A stretch of DNA of 64,000 nucleotides from NCBI GenBank assembly GCA_965221445.1, contig CBDCSF010000013.1, forward strand, positions 1,612,001 to 1,676,000, in the 5' to 3' direction. This document shows, piece after piece, positions 18,433 to 26,912 of the stretch. Each line of letters begins with the position of its first letter. The stretch's first letter is position 1. Position numbers and translations under genes: made by a program. The stretch is from MPNP01 sp965221445. Lineage in GTDB: Bacteria; Pseudomonadota; Alphaproteobacteria; Rhodobacterales; Rhodobacteraceae. The notes beneath the pieces are model-generated. The model saw only the letters and a list, made by a program, of their open reading frames with translations. It was not told where the DNA came from and did no database searches.

Positions 18433-19221
18433 ATGCAATTCACTGTTTCAACATGGAATATCAATTCCATTCGACTTCGCGAAAACCTTGTCTGCAAATT
18501 TTTGGATGAATATAAACCGGAAGTTCTTTGTCTTCAGGAAATCAAGTCCCAAACAGAATTGGTTGGTACAGAGAATTATAAAGCCTTGGGATACAATGAT
18601 ATTCTTATCAGGGGACAAAAGTCATATAACGGTGTCGCCATAATTTCAAAAATTCCCATGGTGGAAGTTGCCAGAAGGAACTTCATCAATAAGGATGAAG
18701 CCCGGCATTTGTCAGCAAGGCTTGAAAACGGAATAACAATCGAAAATTTCTATGTCCCCGCTGGTGGTGACATTCCCGATCCTGAAGAAAATCCGAAATT
18801 CAGGGAAAAGTTGGATTTTATTAGAGAGATGAAAGAATGGTCGGCATTAAAGCCCCCCAGGAAAACCATTTTGGTGGGTGACCTTAATATAGCACCCCTT
18901 GAGCATGACGTTTGGTCCCACAAACAATTGTTGAAAGTTGTAAGCCATACTCCTGTTGAGGTTGATGGATTGAATTCGCTGATACAAACCGGGGGATGGA
19001 TTGATACGGTTCGTTCTAATATTCCAGAAGGAAAACTTTATTCATGGTGGTCCTATCGGGCACGCAACTGGGATACCTCTGACAGGGGGCGTAGATTGGA
19101 TCACATTTGGGCATCAATCGACCTCAAGGATAAAATCAGGGATTCACAAGTCCTGCGAATAATAAGAGGGTGGGACCGGCCCTCTGACCATGTTCCTGTG
19201 ATGACTCAATTTGAAGTTTGA
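18433..19221 (+). CDS. xthA: Exodeoxyribonuclease III
   Basis: A complete 262-residue exonuclease III of the EEP superfamily. Catalytic motifs are in place: TWNINSIRLR at the N terminus, CLQEIKSQ with the metal-binding Glu, YNGVAIISK, GDLNIAPLEHDVW, DTSDRGRRLDHIWAS and the terminal SDHVPVM. The enzyme cuts abasic sites and degrades DNA from 3' ends in base-excision repair. The gene starts 15 bases after the regulator and probably shares its transcript. Downstream sequence holds an old insertion-sequence end. Confidence 0.96.
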   Translation: MQFTVSTWNINSIRLRENLVCKFLDEYKPEVLCLQEIKSQTELVGTENYKALGYNDILIRGQKSYNGVAIISKIPMVEVARRNFINKDEARHLSARLENGITIENFYVPAGGDIPDPEENPKFREKLDFIREMKEWSALKPPRKTILVGDLNIAPLEHDVWSHKQLLKVVSHTPVEVDGLNSLIQTGGWIDTVRSNIPEGKLYSWWSYRARNWDTSDRGRRLDHIWASIDLKDKIRDSQVLRIIRGWDRPSDHVPVMTQFEV

Positions 19222-19593
19222 ACTGGAATAGTTATCGAACTCAAAAACCAATTACCCAAACTATAAAATTCCCCATTTCTTGACTTACGATATTTTTGAG
19301 TGAAAACTCCCTTGTCATGGGGATCGATATACTAAAAAGGGTTCTAAATTTGAATCGTACTACTGTTTGGTCATCAGGGTTAGAATCACACGACAAAGAA
19401 AAAAAGCGGTTGTAAAACCGGAGGACGAAACTTGTCATTCAATTTAAAGCTACCAGACATTAATACCAATCAGCAGAAAGATGATTGTTCGTGTGTATTA
19501 CTGTAGTTTTACCCAAATGGTTGAAAGTGGCCCACAGAAATACCAAGATTCTAAGCATAATCTTGGCAAGTCATTCGCTGGAGTAAAATTCAA
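19222..19593. other. Intergenic with an insertion-sequence end relic
   Basis: The region between xthA and the thioredoxin gene has no gene that I can support. Its only recognisable content is a 45-base match to the left end of the IS1634-family element (listed separately). The thioredoxin promoter should be near the 3' side. Confidence 0.55.
19280..19324 (+). repeat. Relic of an IS1634-type left end
   Basis: The sequence beginning TTGACTTACGATATTTTTGA and continuing GTGAAAACTCCCTTG then TCATGGGGAT matches, with few differences, the left end of the IS1634-family element at 42185 (TTGACTTCCGACATTTTTGA then GCGGAAACTCCCTTG). Interior element sequence does not follow, so only an end survives. 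Confidence 0.72.
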
Positions 19594-20490
19594 ATGCTAG
19601 ATATCAATAATCTCTCTTCAGAGTCCTTTGTAAAGGAAGGGACTGAACAGACCTTCATGACCGATGTTGTTGAAGAAAGCAAAACGACCCCTGTTCTGGC
19701 TTACTTTACGGCAAGTTGGTGTGGCCCTTGTAAAACTATGGGACCTATAATCGAAAATGCTGTCAACAAGGCCAAAGGCAAGATTAAGCTGGTTCGGTTG
19801 GATGTTGATGCCAATCAGAACATTGCAGGACAATTGAGAATACAATCCATCCCAACCGTTTATGTCTTCATGGATGGTCAACCCGTTGATGGTTTTACTG
19901 GTGCTAAGACTCCTTCAGAGATAGAAAAATTCTTATCAGAAATTGTCAAAAAAAGTGGTGGAACAACTATTGATGATGTCTTGGAAGAAGCTGGTGAACT
20001 ATTGGAAAGTGGTGGTGTGGCCGAAGCTTCTCAAGTTTTTGCTACAGTATTACGGGACTACCCAGAGAATCCCGTTGCGTATGCTGGTTTGATTTCCTGC
20101 CATTTGTTATCGGATGATCTAAGCCGGGCCGAAGCCATGCTTCAATCAGTACCGTCTGCTATATCCAATTCAAAGGAAATTGAGGGTGTTCGTGCCAGTC
20201 TGGAACTCAAGCAGCAGGCCTTGTCATCCGGTCCGACAGATTCTCTCGCTGAGCGAGTGAGAAACAATCCGGGGGACTTACAGGCAAGATTTGATTTGGC
20301 AATTGCTCTCTATTCGAGTAATAAAACTGAAGAAGCTATCGACGAATTACTGGAAGTCTTCAAGCGTGATCAGGAATGGAATGATGGTGCAGCAAAATCG
20401 CAATTACTTAAAATCTTCAATTCGATGAAACCTGAAGATCCCCTTGTCCTGAAAAGTCGAAGAAGACTTTCCTCTTTGATATTCTTATAG
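19594..20490 (+). CDS. Thioredoxin-domain co-chaperone (YbbN/CnoX-like)
   Basis: A 298-residue protein with an N-terminal thioredoxin domain and a C-terminal TPR-like half, the YbbN architecture. The active site is WCGPC at residues 42-46 (both cysteines present), followed by the cis-Pro segment IQSIPTVYVF. The C-terminal part has helices with the A-x-x-x-Y-A-G/LL pattern (NPVAYAGLISCHLL) and ends with the YbbN-type ARFDLAIAL, EEAIDELLEVFKRD and LLKIFNSM. Such proteins protect substrates during oxidative stress and hand them to GroEL or DnaK. It is followed after 12 bases by the Trm112 gene, a pair seen in alphaproteobacteria. Confidence 0.92.
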   Translation: MLDINNLSSESFVKEGTEQTFMTDVVEESKTTPVLAYFTASWCGPCKTMGPIIENAVNKAKGKIKLVRLDVDANQNIAGQLRIQSIPTVYVFMDGQPVDGFTGAKTPSEIEKFLSEIVKKSGGTTIDDVLEEAGELLESGGVAEASQVFATVLRDYPENPVAYAGLISCHLLSDDLSRAEAMLQSVPSAISNSKEIEGVRASLELKQQALSSGPTDSLAERVRNNPGDLQARFDLAIALYSSNKTEEAIDELLEVFKRDQEWNDGAAKSQLLKIFNSMKPEDPLVLKSRRRLSSLIFL

Positions 20491-20502
20491 AGCATCCTGA
20501 AG

Positions 20503-20685
20503 ATGGAAGAAGAAAGAAAATTTGATCGCCACATGCTGGAAATACTTGTTTGCCCCTTGACCCATTGCCAGCTGGTTTATGACAAGGATAAGCAGGAGTT
20601 GGTTTCAAAATCTGCTAATCTGGCCTATCCAATTCGGGATGGGGTGCCCATAATGCTTCCAGATGAAGCCAGGGTACTTGAGTAA
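20503..20685 (+). CDS. Trm112 family protein
   Basis: A 60-residue Trm112/UPF0434 protein. It keeps the core LEILVCPLTHCQLVYD and the C-terminal PIRDGVPIMLPDEA signature; the N-terminal cysteines CP...C remain, while the second zinc-ligand pair is not seen, as is common in bacterial members. In eukaryotes Trm112 activates methyltransferases; the bacterial role is undefined. It follows the YbbN-like gene by 12 bases and converges with the UbiH-like gene, whose stop is 2 bases away. Confidence 0.9.
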   Translation: MEEERKFDRHMLEILVCPLTHCQLVYDKDKQELVSKSANLAYPIRDGVPIMLPDEARVLE

Positions 20686-20687
20686 TC

Positions 20688-21911
20688 TCAAAAACCCCCA
20701 CCCCTTCTCATTAACCTGGGGATATCGCCTGACAAACCGGCTGCTTCCTTAATTAGGCCAGTCTTCAAGGGAGAAATTTTGGAAATCAAACCTGTCCCCA
20801 ATTGTCGAACCAGTTGATTTCCTGGAAATGAGTTGGAGTAGATCCAGTTAAAAAAATCCGTTGCGACAGCAAATGCAGTTGAATCAAACCGTCGCCATCG
20901 TTGATATCTTTGCAGGACGATTGGGAATCCAATATCCTCCCCTCTTTGCTTGGCAGTCTGGATAATTTCAAGGAAAGCCGCAGCATCCCTGCAACCTAGA
21001 TTTAGGCCTTGACCTGCCAATGGATGTATCTTCCTTGCTGCATCCCCTAGTAGGGCAAACCTGTTACCAACCATTTCTTCAGCCAAAGACATTTCCAAGG
21101 GCCACGATCCCCTTGTTCCTTCAAGGGATATTTTGCCCAAAAATGTTCCGAAAACCGGTACCAACTCCTTTAAGAAATCATCATTTTCCATCTGACTTAA
21201 TCTATTTATTTCTGGCAGTGTATTGGTCCATACGATACAGACGGTATGGTTTGATAAAGGAAGGAAGGCAATGGGACCGGACGGCATAAAAAACTGGTAA
21301 GCCTTGCCTTCATTGGGTATCTCATGCCTGATGGTACAGGTGATTGCACCCTGTTGGTATTTCTTGCCAACATATGAATAGGCGAGTTTATTACCAAGTG
21401 TCGCCTGTCTTCCATCGCAAATAGCCAACAGTTCGGTTTGAATGGACTTCTCCTCGTATGTAGTTAACAAGAGGGAACTTTGACCTGCAACCGCGTTTGA
21501 TACTTCAGTGTTGGAAATGATCTTGGCTAATTTTTCCTTTTTGAGACTTTTACCTATTGCTTCAAGGAGTTTTGCTTCCTGGATCATACAGCCAAATGAA
21601 TTTACACCAATTTCACTTGGTTCAAGTTCCAAAATTCCCTGTCTTGAACCCTTTCCTGCTTCCCCTTCGGTAATAATTACACCCCTGATGGGATTACCAT
21701 GCTGTTGCAGCGTCTTTTCAAAACCCAAAGCCTGTAGATAGTTGCAGGAGGATGTAGAAAGAGCAAATGACCTGCTTGAAGGTAAGGACCTTTTTGATAT
21801 ATCCCCCTTTTCAACAAGCAAAACATGAAATCCTGCCTTGGCCAAGGAAATAGTCAGTAAGGACCCGACTATTCCTCCACCAACCACAACCAATTCAAAA
21901 TCAGGTTTCAT
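20688..21911 (-). CDS. UbiH/UbiF-family FAD monooxygenase
   Basis: A 407-residue flavoprotein hydroxylase of the ubiquinone branch. The N-terminal dinucleotide fold is VVVGGGIVGSLLTISLAKAG, the second FAD motif is FALLGDAARKIHPLAGQGLNLG with the conserved GD and P-x-A-G-Q-G-x-N-x-G, and the middle has ICDGRQATLGNKL-like text. It would hydroxylate the ring of a polyprenyl benzoquinol precursor in the inner membrane; which carbon is not decidable here, so I do not choose between UbiH, UbiF and UbiL. It is divergent from the amidase gene; the 63 bases between hold both promoters. Confidence 0.88.
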   Translation of the reverse strand: MKPDFELVVVGGGIVGSLLTISLAKAGFHVLLVEKGDISKRSLPSSRSFALSTSSCNYLQALGFEKTLQQHGNPIRGVIITEGEAGKGSRQGILELEPSEIGVNSFGCMIQEAKLLEAIGKSLKKEKLAKIISNTEVSNAVAGQSSLLLTTYEEKSIQTELLAICDGRQATLGNKLAYSYVGKKYQQGAITCTIRHEIPNEGKAYQFFMPSGPIAFLPLSNHTVCIVWTNTLPEINRLSQMENDDFLKELVPVFGTFLGKISLEGTRGSWPLEMSLAEEMVGNRFALLGDAARKIHPLAGQGLNLGCRDAAAFLEIIQTAKQRGEDIGFPIVLQRYQRWRRFDSTAFAVATDFFNWIYSNSFPGNQLVRQLGTGLISKISPLKTGLIKEAAGLSGDIPRLMRRGGGF

Positions 21912-21974
21912 ATCCGTACCATAATGATTAAGTATTCTTTGTTCACAGATGAATAATTATTACGAGTTATATAA

Positions 21975-23324
21975 GTGGTTATGACAACAAGTATAGTACA
22001 CCATACTGCTGAAGATTTGGGAAAGGCAATTGCACGCCAGGAGTTGGATCCCCTGGAAATTCTGGAAGAATTCTACAAGGTTATTGATGGTCATCCTGTT
22101 TCTGAAAGGATATTTTCTTCCCTGACGAGAGACAGAGCTTATCGTGAAGCAGAAAATGCTGCCCGGAGGGCCAAAACAGGTAAACGGCTTTCACTCTTGG
22201 ATGGTGTCCCGATTTCCTGGAAAGATCTTTATGATACCTGTGGAACTCTAACAGAGGCAGGTTCTCTCCTTTTGGAAGGGAGATGTCCTGATCATGATGC
22301 TCAAGTATTGCGAACAAGTACAAATGCCGGATGGGTTTGTATTGGAAAAACCCATTTGAGTGAACTTGCCTTTTCGGGTTTGGGATTAAATCTGAGTACT
22401 GCTACATCCCCATGCATAAACTATTTGGATTGTGTTGCAGGTGGGTCATCTTCTGGTGCAGCTGCCTCGGTTGCCTTCGGTATGGCAGCTGCTGGAATTG
22501 GTTCTGATACAGGGGGCTCAGTACGTATACCTGCCTGCTGGAATGACCTAGTTGGGTTCAAACCAACACATGGACAAATATCGCTTGATGGTGTTGTACC
22601 ATTATGTTCGAGTTTCGATACTGTAGGTCCACTTTGCCGGTCTGTTTCTGATGCTGCCTTGTTATACTCTACTTTCATCCAGCAGGAACCGATTGATTTA
22701 AGTAACACCTCCTTGAAAGGTAAAACCTTACTGATCCTCCAAGCATCTTCTCTTGAATATATCCGGGAAGAGCCAGAATCAGGGTTTAAACGAAGTGTTG
22801 ATGTGTTAAGAGATCATGGGGCAGTCGTAAATAATGGCTTCTTTCCAGAAATTGATCAGGCTTTGGCTTTGGCCGGCTGTTTATATTGTGTGGAAGCCTA
22901 TTCCATTTGGAAAGATAAAATTGAAGCCAATCCAGAAAAAATGTTTGAGCCTGTTCGGGAAAGGTTTCTATCAGGTAAAGAGTATTCGGGAGATGATTTT
23001 TCCTCGGCCTGGCGTGAACTTAATTCTCTTAGGAAAATCCTCAATGATAAAACCAGGGGTTATGACGGATTTTTGCTTCCAACCAGCCCTATCTTACCTC
23101 CCAACATTGACAGGTTAATAACCGATAAGGATTTTTATACTTCAGAAAATCTTTACGCTCTTAGAAACACCAGAGTAAGTAACCTGTTCAATTGGCCAAC
23201 CATAACTTTACCAACCGGGACGCCTTCCACGGGTATCTCCATTATAAGCCATCAGAATCAGGAAACAAGATTGCTTCGACTGGGTAAAGCAATTGAAATA
23301 GCCCTCGATATTAAGCCTATCTAG
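21975..23324 (+). CDS. Amidase signature family enzyme
   Basis: A 449-residue amidase. The Ser-Ser-Lys triad is visible: Lys in GVPISWKDLYDT, the cis-Ser in GGSSSGAAASVA and the nucleophile in GSDTGGSVRIPACW, followed by GFKPTHGQISLDGVVPL. The family hydrolyses amides and ureido compounds; length and lack of GatB/GatC nearby argue against the GatA subunit of the tRNA amidotransferase. The start is GTG at 21975 or ATG at 21981; neither has a strong ribosome site. The substrate is unknown. Downstream it meets a truncated gene on the opposite strand. Confidence 0.88.
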   Translation: MVMTTSIVHHTAEDLGKAIARQELDPLEILEEFYKVIDGHPVSERIFSSLTRDRAYREAENAARRAKTGKRLSLLDGVPISWKDLYDTCGTLTEAGSLLLEGRCPDHDAQVLRTSTNAGWVCIGKTHLSELAFSGLGLNLSTATSPCINYLDCVAGGSSSGAAASVAFGMAAAGIGSDTGGSVRIPACWNDLVGFKPTHGQISLDGVVPLCSSFDTVGPLCRSVSDAALLYSTFIQQEPIDLSNTSLKGKTLLILQASSLEYIREEPESGFKRSVDVLRDHGAVVNNGFFPEIDQALALAGCLYCVEAYSIWKDKIEANPEKMFEPVRERFLSGKEYSGDDFSSAWRELNSLRKILNDKTRGYDGFLLPTSPILPPNIDRLITDKDFYTSENLYALRNTRVSNLFNWPTITLPTGTPSTGISIISHQNQETRLLRLGKAIEIALDIKPI

Positions 23325-23458
23325 TTTGGTATTTTTATCACGTGAAACATTTCACTAGCCATGGTGAGCATTGTGCTTTCAGCAGTACCTTCAATGTAAA
23401 TCCAATCGTAACTATTCAGCACTCCTTTTATGAAGTTGTATCTCCCGATGCAATGGCC
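23321..23458 (-). pseudogene. 3' fragment of an unidentified gene
   Basis: On the minus strand 45 codons are open between two stops and read like real protein: GHCIGRYNFIKGVLNSYDWI then YIEGTAESTMLTMASEMFHV and IKIPN. There is no good start codon in the fragment and upstream sequence is transposase debris, so I interpret it as the end of a gene cut by the insertion events to its right. Its stop overlaps the amidase stop. I do not recognise the family. Confidence 0.4.
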
Positions 23459-23582
23459 TTATTGATGTCAATGGCTCACACGGTGATGGCAGAGTAATCG
23501 CTTTTAAAATTTATATTTCCTCTTTCGGTTATTTAATCCCATACGGTCTCAAAAATGACAACAATATTTTGAGGCTAAAAAG

Positions 23583-23921
23583 ATGCAGAATTTTTCCCAT
23601 GTTTTTGAGGGGATTACTGATCCCCGACAAGTACTGGAATGGAACCGGGGTCATTGGGGTGTGGAAAATTTGGTTCACCGAACCAGAGATTACTTGTTCA
23701 AGGAAGATGACTGCCTCGCAAGGGTTGGCCATGCACCAACCAACCGGGCTTTTTGCAACACCCTTTCGATTGCGGTGATTATTGCAGATGGCCATTCTGA
23801 ATTCACCAAGACAACACGACATTATAACCTCCATCGACGGGATGTGCTCAATACGGTATTGGGCAAGCATTCTCCCTACCACCAAGACAAACAGGAAGAG
23901 ACGGTAGATATCAATCCGTAG
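23583..23921 (+). pseudogene. ISAs1-family transposase C-terminal relic
   Basis: The 112-codon frame contains NRGHWGVENLVHRTRDYLF, KEDDCLARVGHAPTNRAF and CNTLSIAVII. This matches the conserved end of ISAs1 transposases (R-x-H-W-x-I-E-N-x-L-H-W...D-x-x-F-x-E-D, then A-P-x-N-x-A) with the catalytic Glu retained. The N-terminal two thirds are missing, so it is inactive. Confidence 0.75.
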
Positions 23922-24809
23922 GGAGAGACTTGCTGAGCACAGGATAGGTAATATCCCCGGTATCCTGTGCTTATTGACTCCGTTTGTATCTTTCCCAAAT
24001 GGCTTGGATAGAGCTTGGCTTTTCATATACAAAGTGGACAACCTAAATGATGAAAAAGAGAAAATCAGACTACGCGTGAGAAAGTTCTGGGTGTTTTGTT
24101 CTGGTGAGTTGGCGGGGTTGCGGACCCCACATTCCGCAGTCATGGAAAATAACAAATGATGAGGGAAACCGGGTGCGGGAAGGGGGAGTTGTCCTGGAAA
24201 TACGTTTGGAGTGACTATGTACAACTGGCAGGGGGTGGAGAGTGACTGTTGGCCATGAGGTAAATCTTGCAATACAGTCCGGTTGTGATAATATGGAAGC
24301 CGACAGGAAATTCTCTCATTTATCAGGACTGAAGACAGGAAAACATTGATGAAAAAATGTTACCCTGCAATAGCAACCCTCGTGCTGGCCCTGGCGGCGC
24401 CGGTATCAGTATCCACCATGCAGGTCATTGGCAGCCTGATCAAGGCCAATTAAGGTCTGATAATGACCGGTCCGGTCCTTGATATTCCGGCACCCAAACC
24501 GGTTGCCCTCGAAATGGGACCTGAATGTGCATCCCTTGAAAAAGATATGTATGAAAGAGTAAACTTGTCTATTTTTATGACAGTCCAACGGTAGGGCTAT
24601 CGCTTTTGAACTGCCCCATTTTTAGGTAAAAGTCCAGCCAAACTGATGAGTTTCAACGTATAATTGTGATTCCATGTCAGTAACGGTTTAAATCTACCCC
24701 AATAGTAACGGTTTAAATATGGGCCACTAATCCCCGGAAAGATGGGTGTCTCCCAGGGGAGAAGAGTATCCTGCTTGAACATTCAACTAATCGAGCAGGA
24801 AGGTGCAAC
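23922..24809. other. Mobile-element debris, no intact gene
   Basis: This 890-base stretch is locally GC-richer than the chromosome and holds only fragments. A 34-codon frame at 24349-24453 (MKKCYPAIATLVLALAAP) looks like a signal peptide that ends abruptly at a stop. Near 24677 and 24706 the sequence AGTAACGGTTTAAAT occurs twice, directly before the IS21 relic, and may be a terminal repeat of that element. Confidence 0.45.
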
Positions 24810-26469
24810 ATGTTACAAATGAAGGATGTTATGATTTTTTAGGGGCTTATATACATTGTTAACATTAATTCTGCTTTATACGGTTGTTATTTTACGCAGA
24901 CATACTACGTATAAAACAACTAAAAGAAAGAACCCCACCCAGGCCAGAAACTACCGTCTACCGCAACATCTAGTATCGGCTTATACTCAGGACTACCACC
25001 AAGGCCGATAAACTGTTAGGTTTGGCTGGGGCCTGTCGATATGTATGGAATACCATATTGGAGCAACAGAATGACCTGCGCCGGGAAGCCAAGGAGCAGG
25101 GAAAGAAGCCACGCTATCCATCCTTCTTTTCTCTGGGCAAGGCCTTTACTGTCTTGCGGTCGGAAACACCATGGCTCTCGGATCATGCGTACAATATTGT
25201 CCGTTATACCCTGAATTACCAGTCTGAAGCGTGGAAGGAGTATTTCAGGGGTAAAAGGCATCATCCCCGTTTTCATTGTCGTCATCGCAAGTCTCCCTCC
25301 TTCACCATTCCTGAAAACGTCAGAATAACAGAGAATGCCTTGTATATACCCAAGGTCGGTTGGGTTGGATTAAGACGGAAGGGTGGCAATCCTTATCCTG
25401 AGGGAGTAGCCAAGAAGGTTGTTGTTTCCAAGAAGGTCGGTACATGGTATGCGACTGTCTGTTATGAAGTTGTCTGTGAGGAACAGGAGGATAATGGAGT
25501 TGTTGCCGGTCTTGATCTCAATGTCGGTCAAATTGCCTATGCGGATACCACTGGGGTAAGAGCCCTTGTTCCCTCTGCTGACACCTCCCTTCTGGAGAGG
25601 AAGATCAAGCGCAAGCAACGCCGGATGGCAGGACAGAAGAGAGGGTCAAACCGTCGCAGAAAGACCCGGCAGTCGATACAGAGATTACAACGTCAGAAGG
25701 CGAGTAGAAGGAACAACCACTGGCATCAGGTCAGTCGGTTGCTTGTTGCTCATGCCTCGAGGGTTGTGCTGGAGGATCTCAATGTTGAGGGGATGACCAA
25801 ATCGGCGAAGGGAACGGTTGAGAACCCTGGTACGAATGTGAAGGCCAAGTCGGGATTGAATCGTGAGATACTGAATACCGCCTGGGCTCTTCTCCACGTC
25901 ATGCTGGAGTATAAGGCTATGGAGGTTGTTTATGTCAATCCGGCCTATACCAGTCAGGAGTGTTATTGTTGCGGGCATCGGGCGAAGGGTAATCGTCGTG
26001 GCCGTGAGTTCAAGTGCATGGTTTGTGGCCATGTGGATCATGCGGACCTTAATGCGGCTCGCAACATACTGGCCTCCGGGATTGGGGCTACTGCACGGCG
26101 AGGGGCGTTCGGATTACCGACCCTTATGACCCGTGAAATTGATACCGGGAAACAATTATGTTATCAAGGTATATAATTCCCATTTTTTAGGAGTTAAAAC
26201 AGCAGGGAATGTCCAACCGGGCGATTTCCCAACACACTGGTCGAGACCACAAGACCGTCGCCAAATATCTGGATCAGGGACTTGAACTTCCAAGTTACAA
26301 GCCCCGTCCAGCCAAGCCGGGGAAACTGGATCCCTATAAAGACTATCTCAGGGGGCATCTATATGACTGCCCTCGTCTTGGCTACTTCAAAAAAGGGACT
26401 ACTTGGAGGAAAGTGGATGATTCTCAAATTAATTCAATTTATCAGCAAATCGGCGTTGAATTAATTTGA
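24810..26469 (+). pseudogene. IS21 istA relic interrupted by a TnpB element
   Basis: The left piece (24810-24843) reads ATG TTA CAA ATG AAG GAT GTT, that is MLQMKDVMIF then a stop. The right piece starts at about 26191 as ELKQQGMSNRAISQ and continues HTGRDHKTVAKYLDQGLELP and KLDPYKDYLRGHLYDCPRL. Joined, they make the N-terminal helix-turn-helix of an IS21 IstA transposase. The TnpB element lies exactly between, and ATTTTTTAGG occurs at both junctions. After about residue 90 the IstA similarity stops, so the relic is also truncated at its 3' side. IstB is absent. Confidence 0.72.
25022..26176 (+). CDS. tnpB: IS200/IS605-type TnpB RNA-guided nuclease
   Basis: A 384-residue TnpB. The RuvC-like active site is complete: Asp in VVAGLDLNVGQ, Glu in RVVLEDLNVEGM, and Asp in DHADLNAARNI; the zinc finger has two CxxC pairs (CYCCG, CMVCG). 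A basic segment KRKQRRMAGQKRGSNRRRK fits the guide-RNA binding part. TnpB cuts DNA next to a short adjacent motif using an RNA made from the element's right end. The frame begins at TTG 25022; the usual first 20-25 residues seem to lie upstream (YRLILRTTTKADKLL) but are preceded by TAG at 24971, so the N terminus is damaged or uses a rare start. No TnpA is present. Confidence 0.85.
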   Translation: MAGACRYVWNTILEQQNDLRREAKEQGKKPRYPSFFSLGKAFTVLRSETPWLSDHAYNIVRYTLNYQSEAWKEYFRGKRHHPRFHCRHRKSPSFTIPENVRITENALYIPKVGWVGLRRKGGNPYPEGVAKKVVVSKKVGTWYATVCYEVVCEEQEDNGVVAGLDLNVGQIAYADTTGVRALVPSADTSLLERKIKRKQRRMAGQKRGSNRRRKTRQSIQRLQRQKASRRNNHWHQVSRLLVAHASRVVLEDLNVEGMTKSAKGTVENPGTNVKAKSGLNREILNTAWALLHVMLEYKAMEVVYVNPAYTSQECYCCGHRAKGNRRGREFKCMVCGHVDHADLNAARNILASGIGATARRGAFGLPTLMTREIDTGKQLCYQGI

Positions 26470-26912
26470 TAAAAAACCGGAGTTATGTGACGCTTTATTG
26501 TGAGAAAAAACAGGGAACCTAATGGATTGCCCAGGTCTGTCCTTGTCATTTTCCACAGTTAAGGGGACCGTTTGGACATCATGCGCCTTTTCCTGTAAAC
26601 CGGTGCTTGACTGTGGCAACGGTGTCGGATTCCACCTGCCGTGGATCAGAACATGATTTGCCTTATATGATGGGAGGAGGTTGTTTCGGCCATGACGGAT
26701 AGGGTAAATCACATTTAGATTTTTTCTGCATCTTTACATTCACACGAAAATATGAAAAACAGCAATGAGAAAATTTCTAATGCAATTTCTTGTAGTTAGT
26801 TTATGATTGAGTTTCACTTAGCTGAAAATAGATTTAGGCAGTAATTAAATTCATTTTGGCTACAACCGAATAAAATCTCATCCTGATTGATTCTCAATAG
26901 TGGGAGGAAAAG
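26470..26912. other. Intergenic after the IS21 relic
   Basis: No convincing gene is seen. The first 240 bases are probably element debris and the AT-rich second half (26710-26900) should contain the promoter of the binding-protein gene at 26913, but no operator was recognised. Confidence 0.5.

Noticed and set aside
25685..26041. 118-codon minus-strand frame inside tnpB
   Set aside because: It is a shadow of the strongly coding TnpB frame, without ribosome site or family motif.
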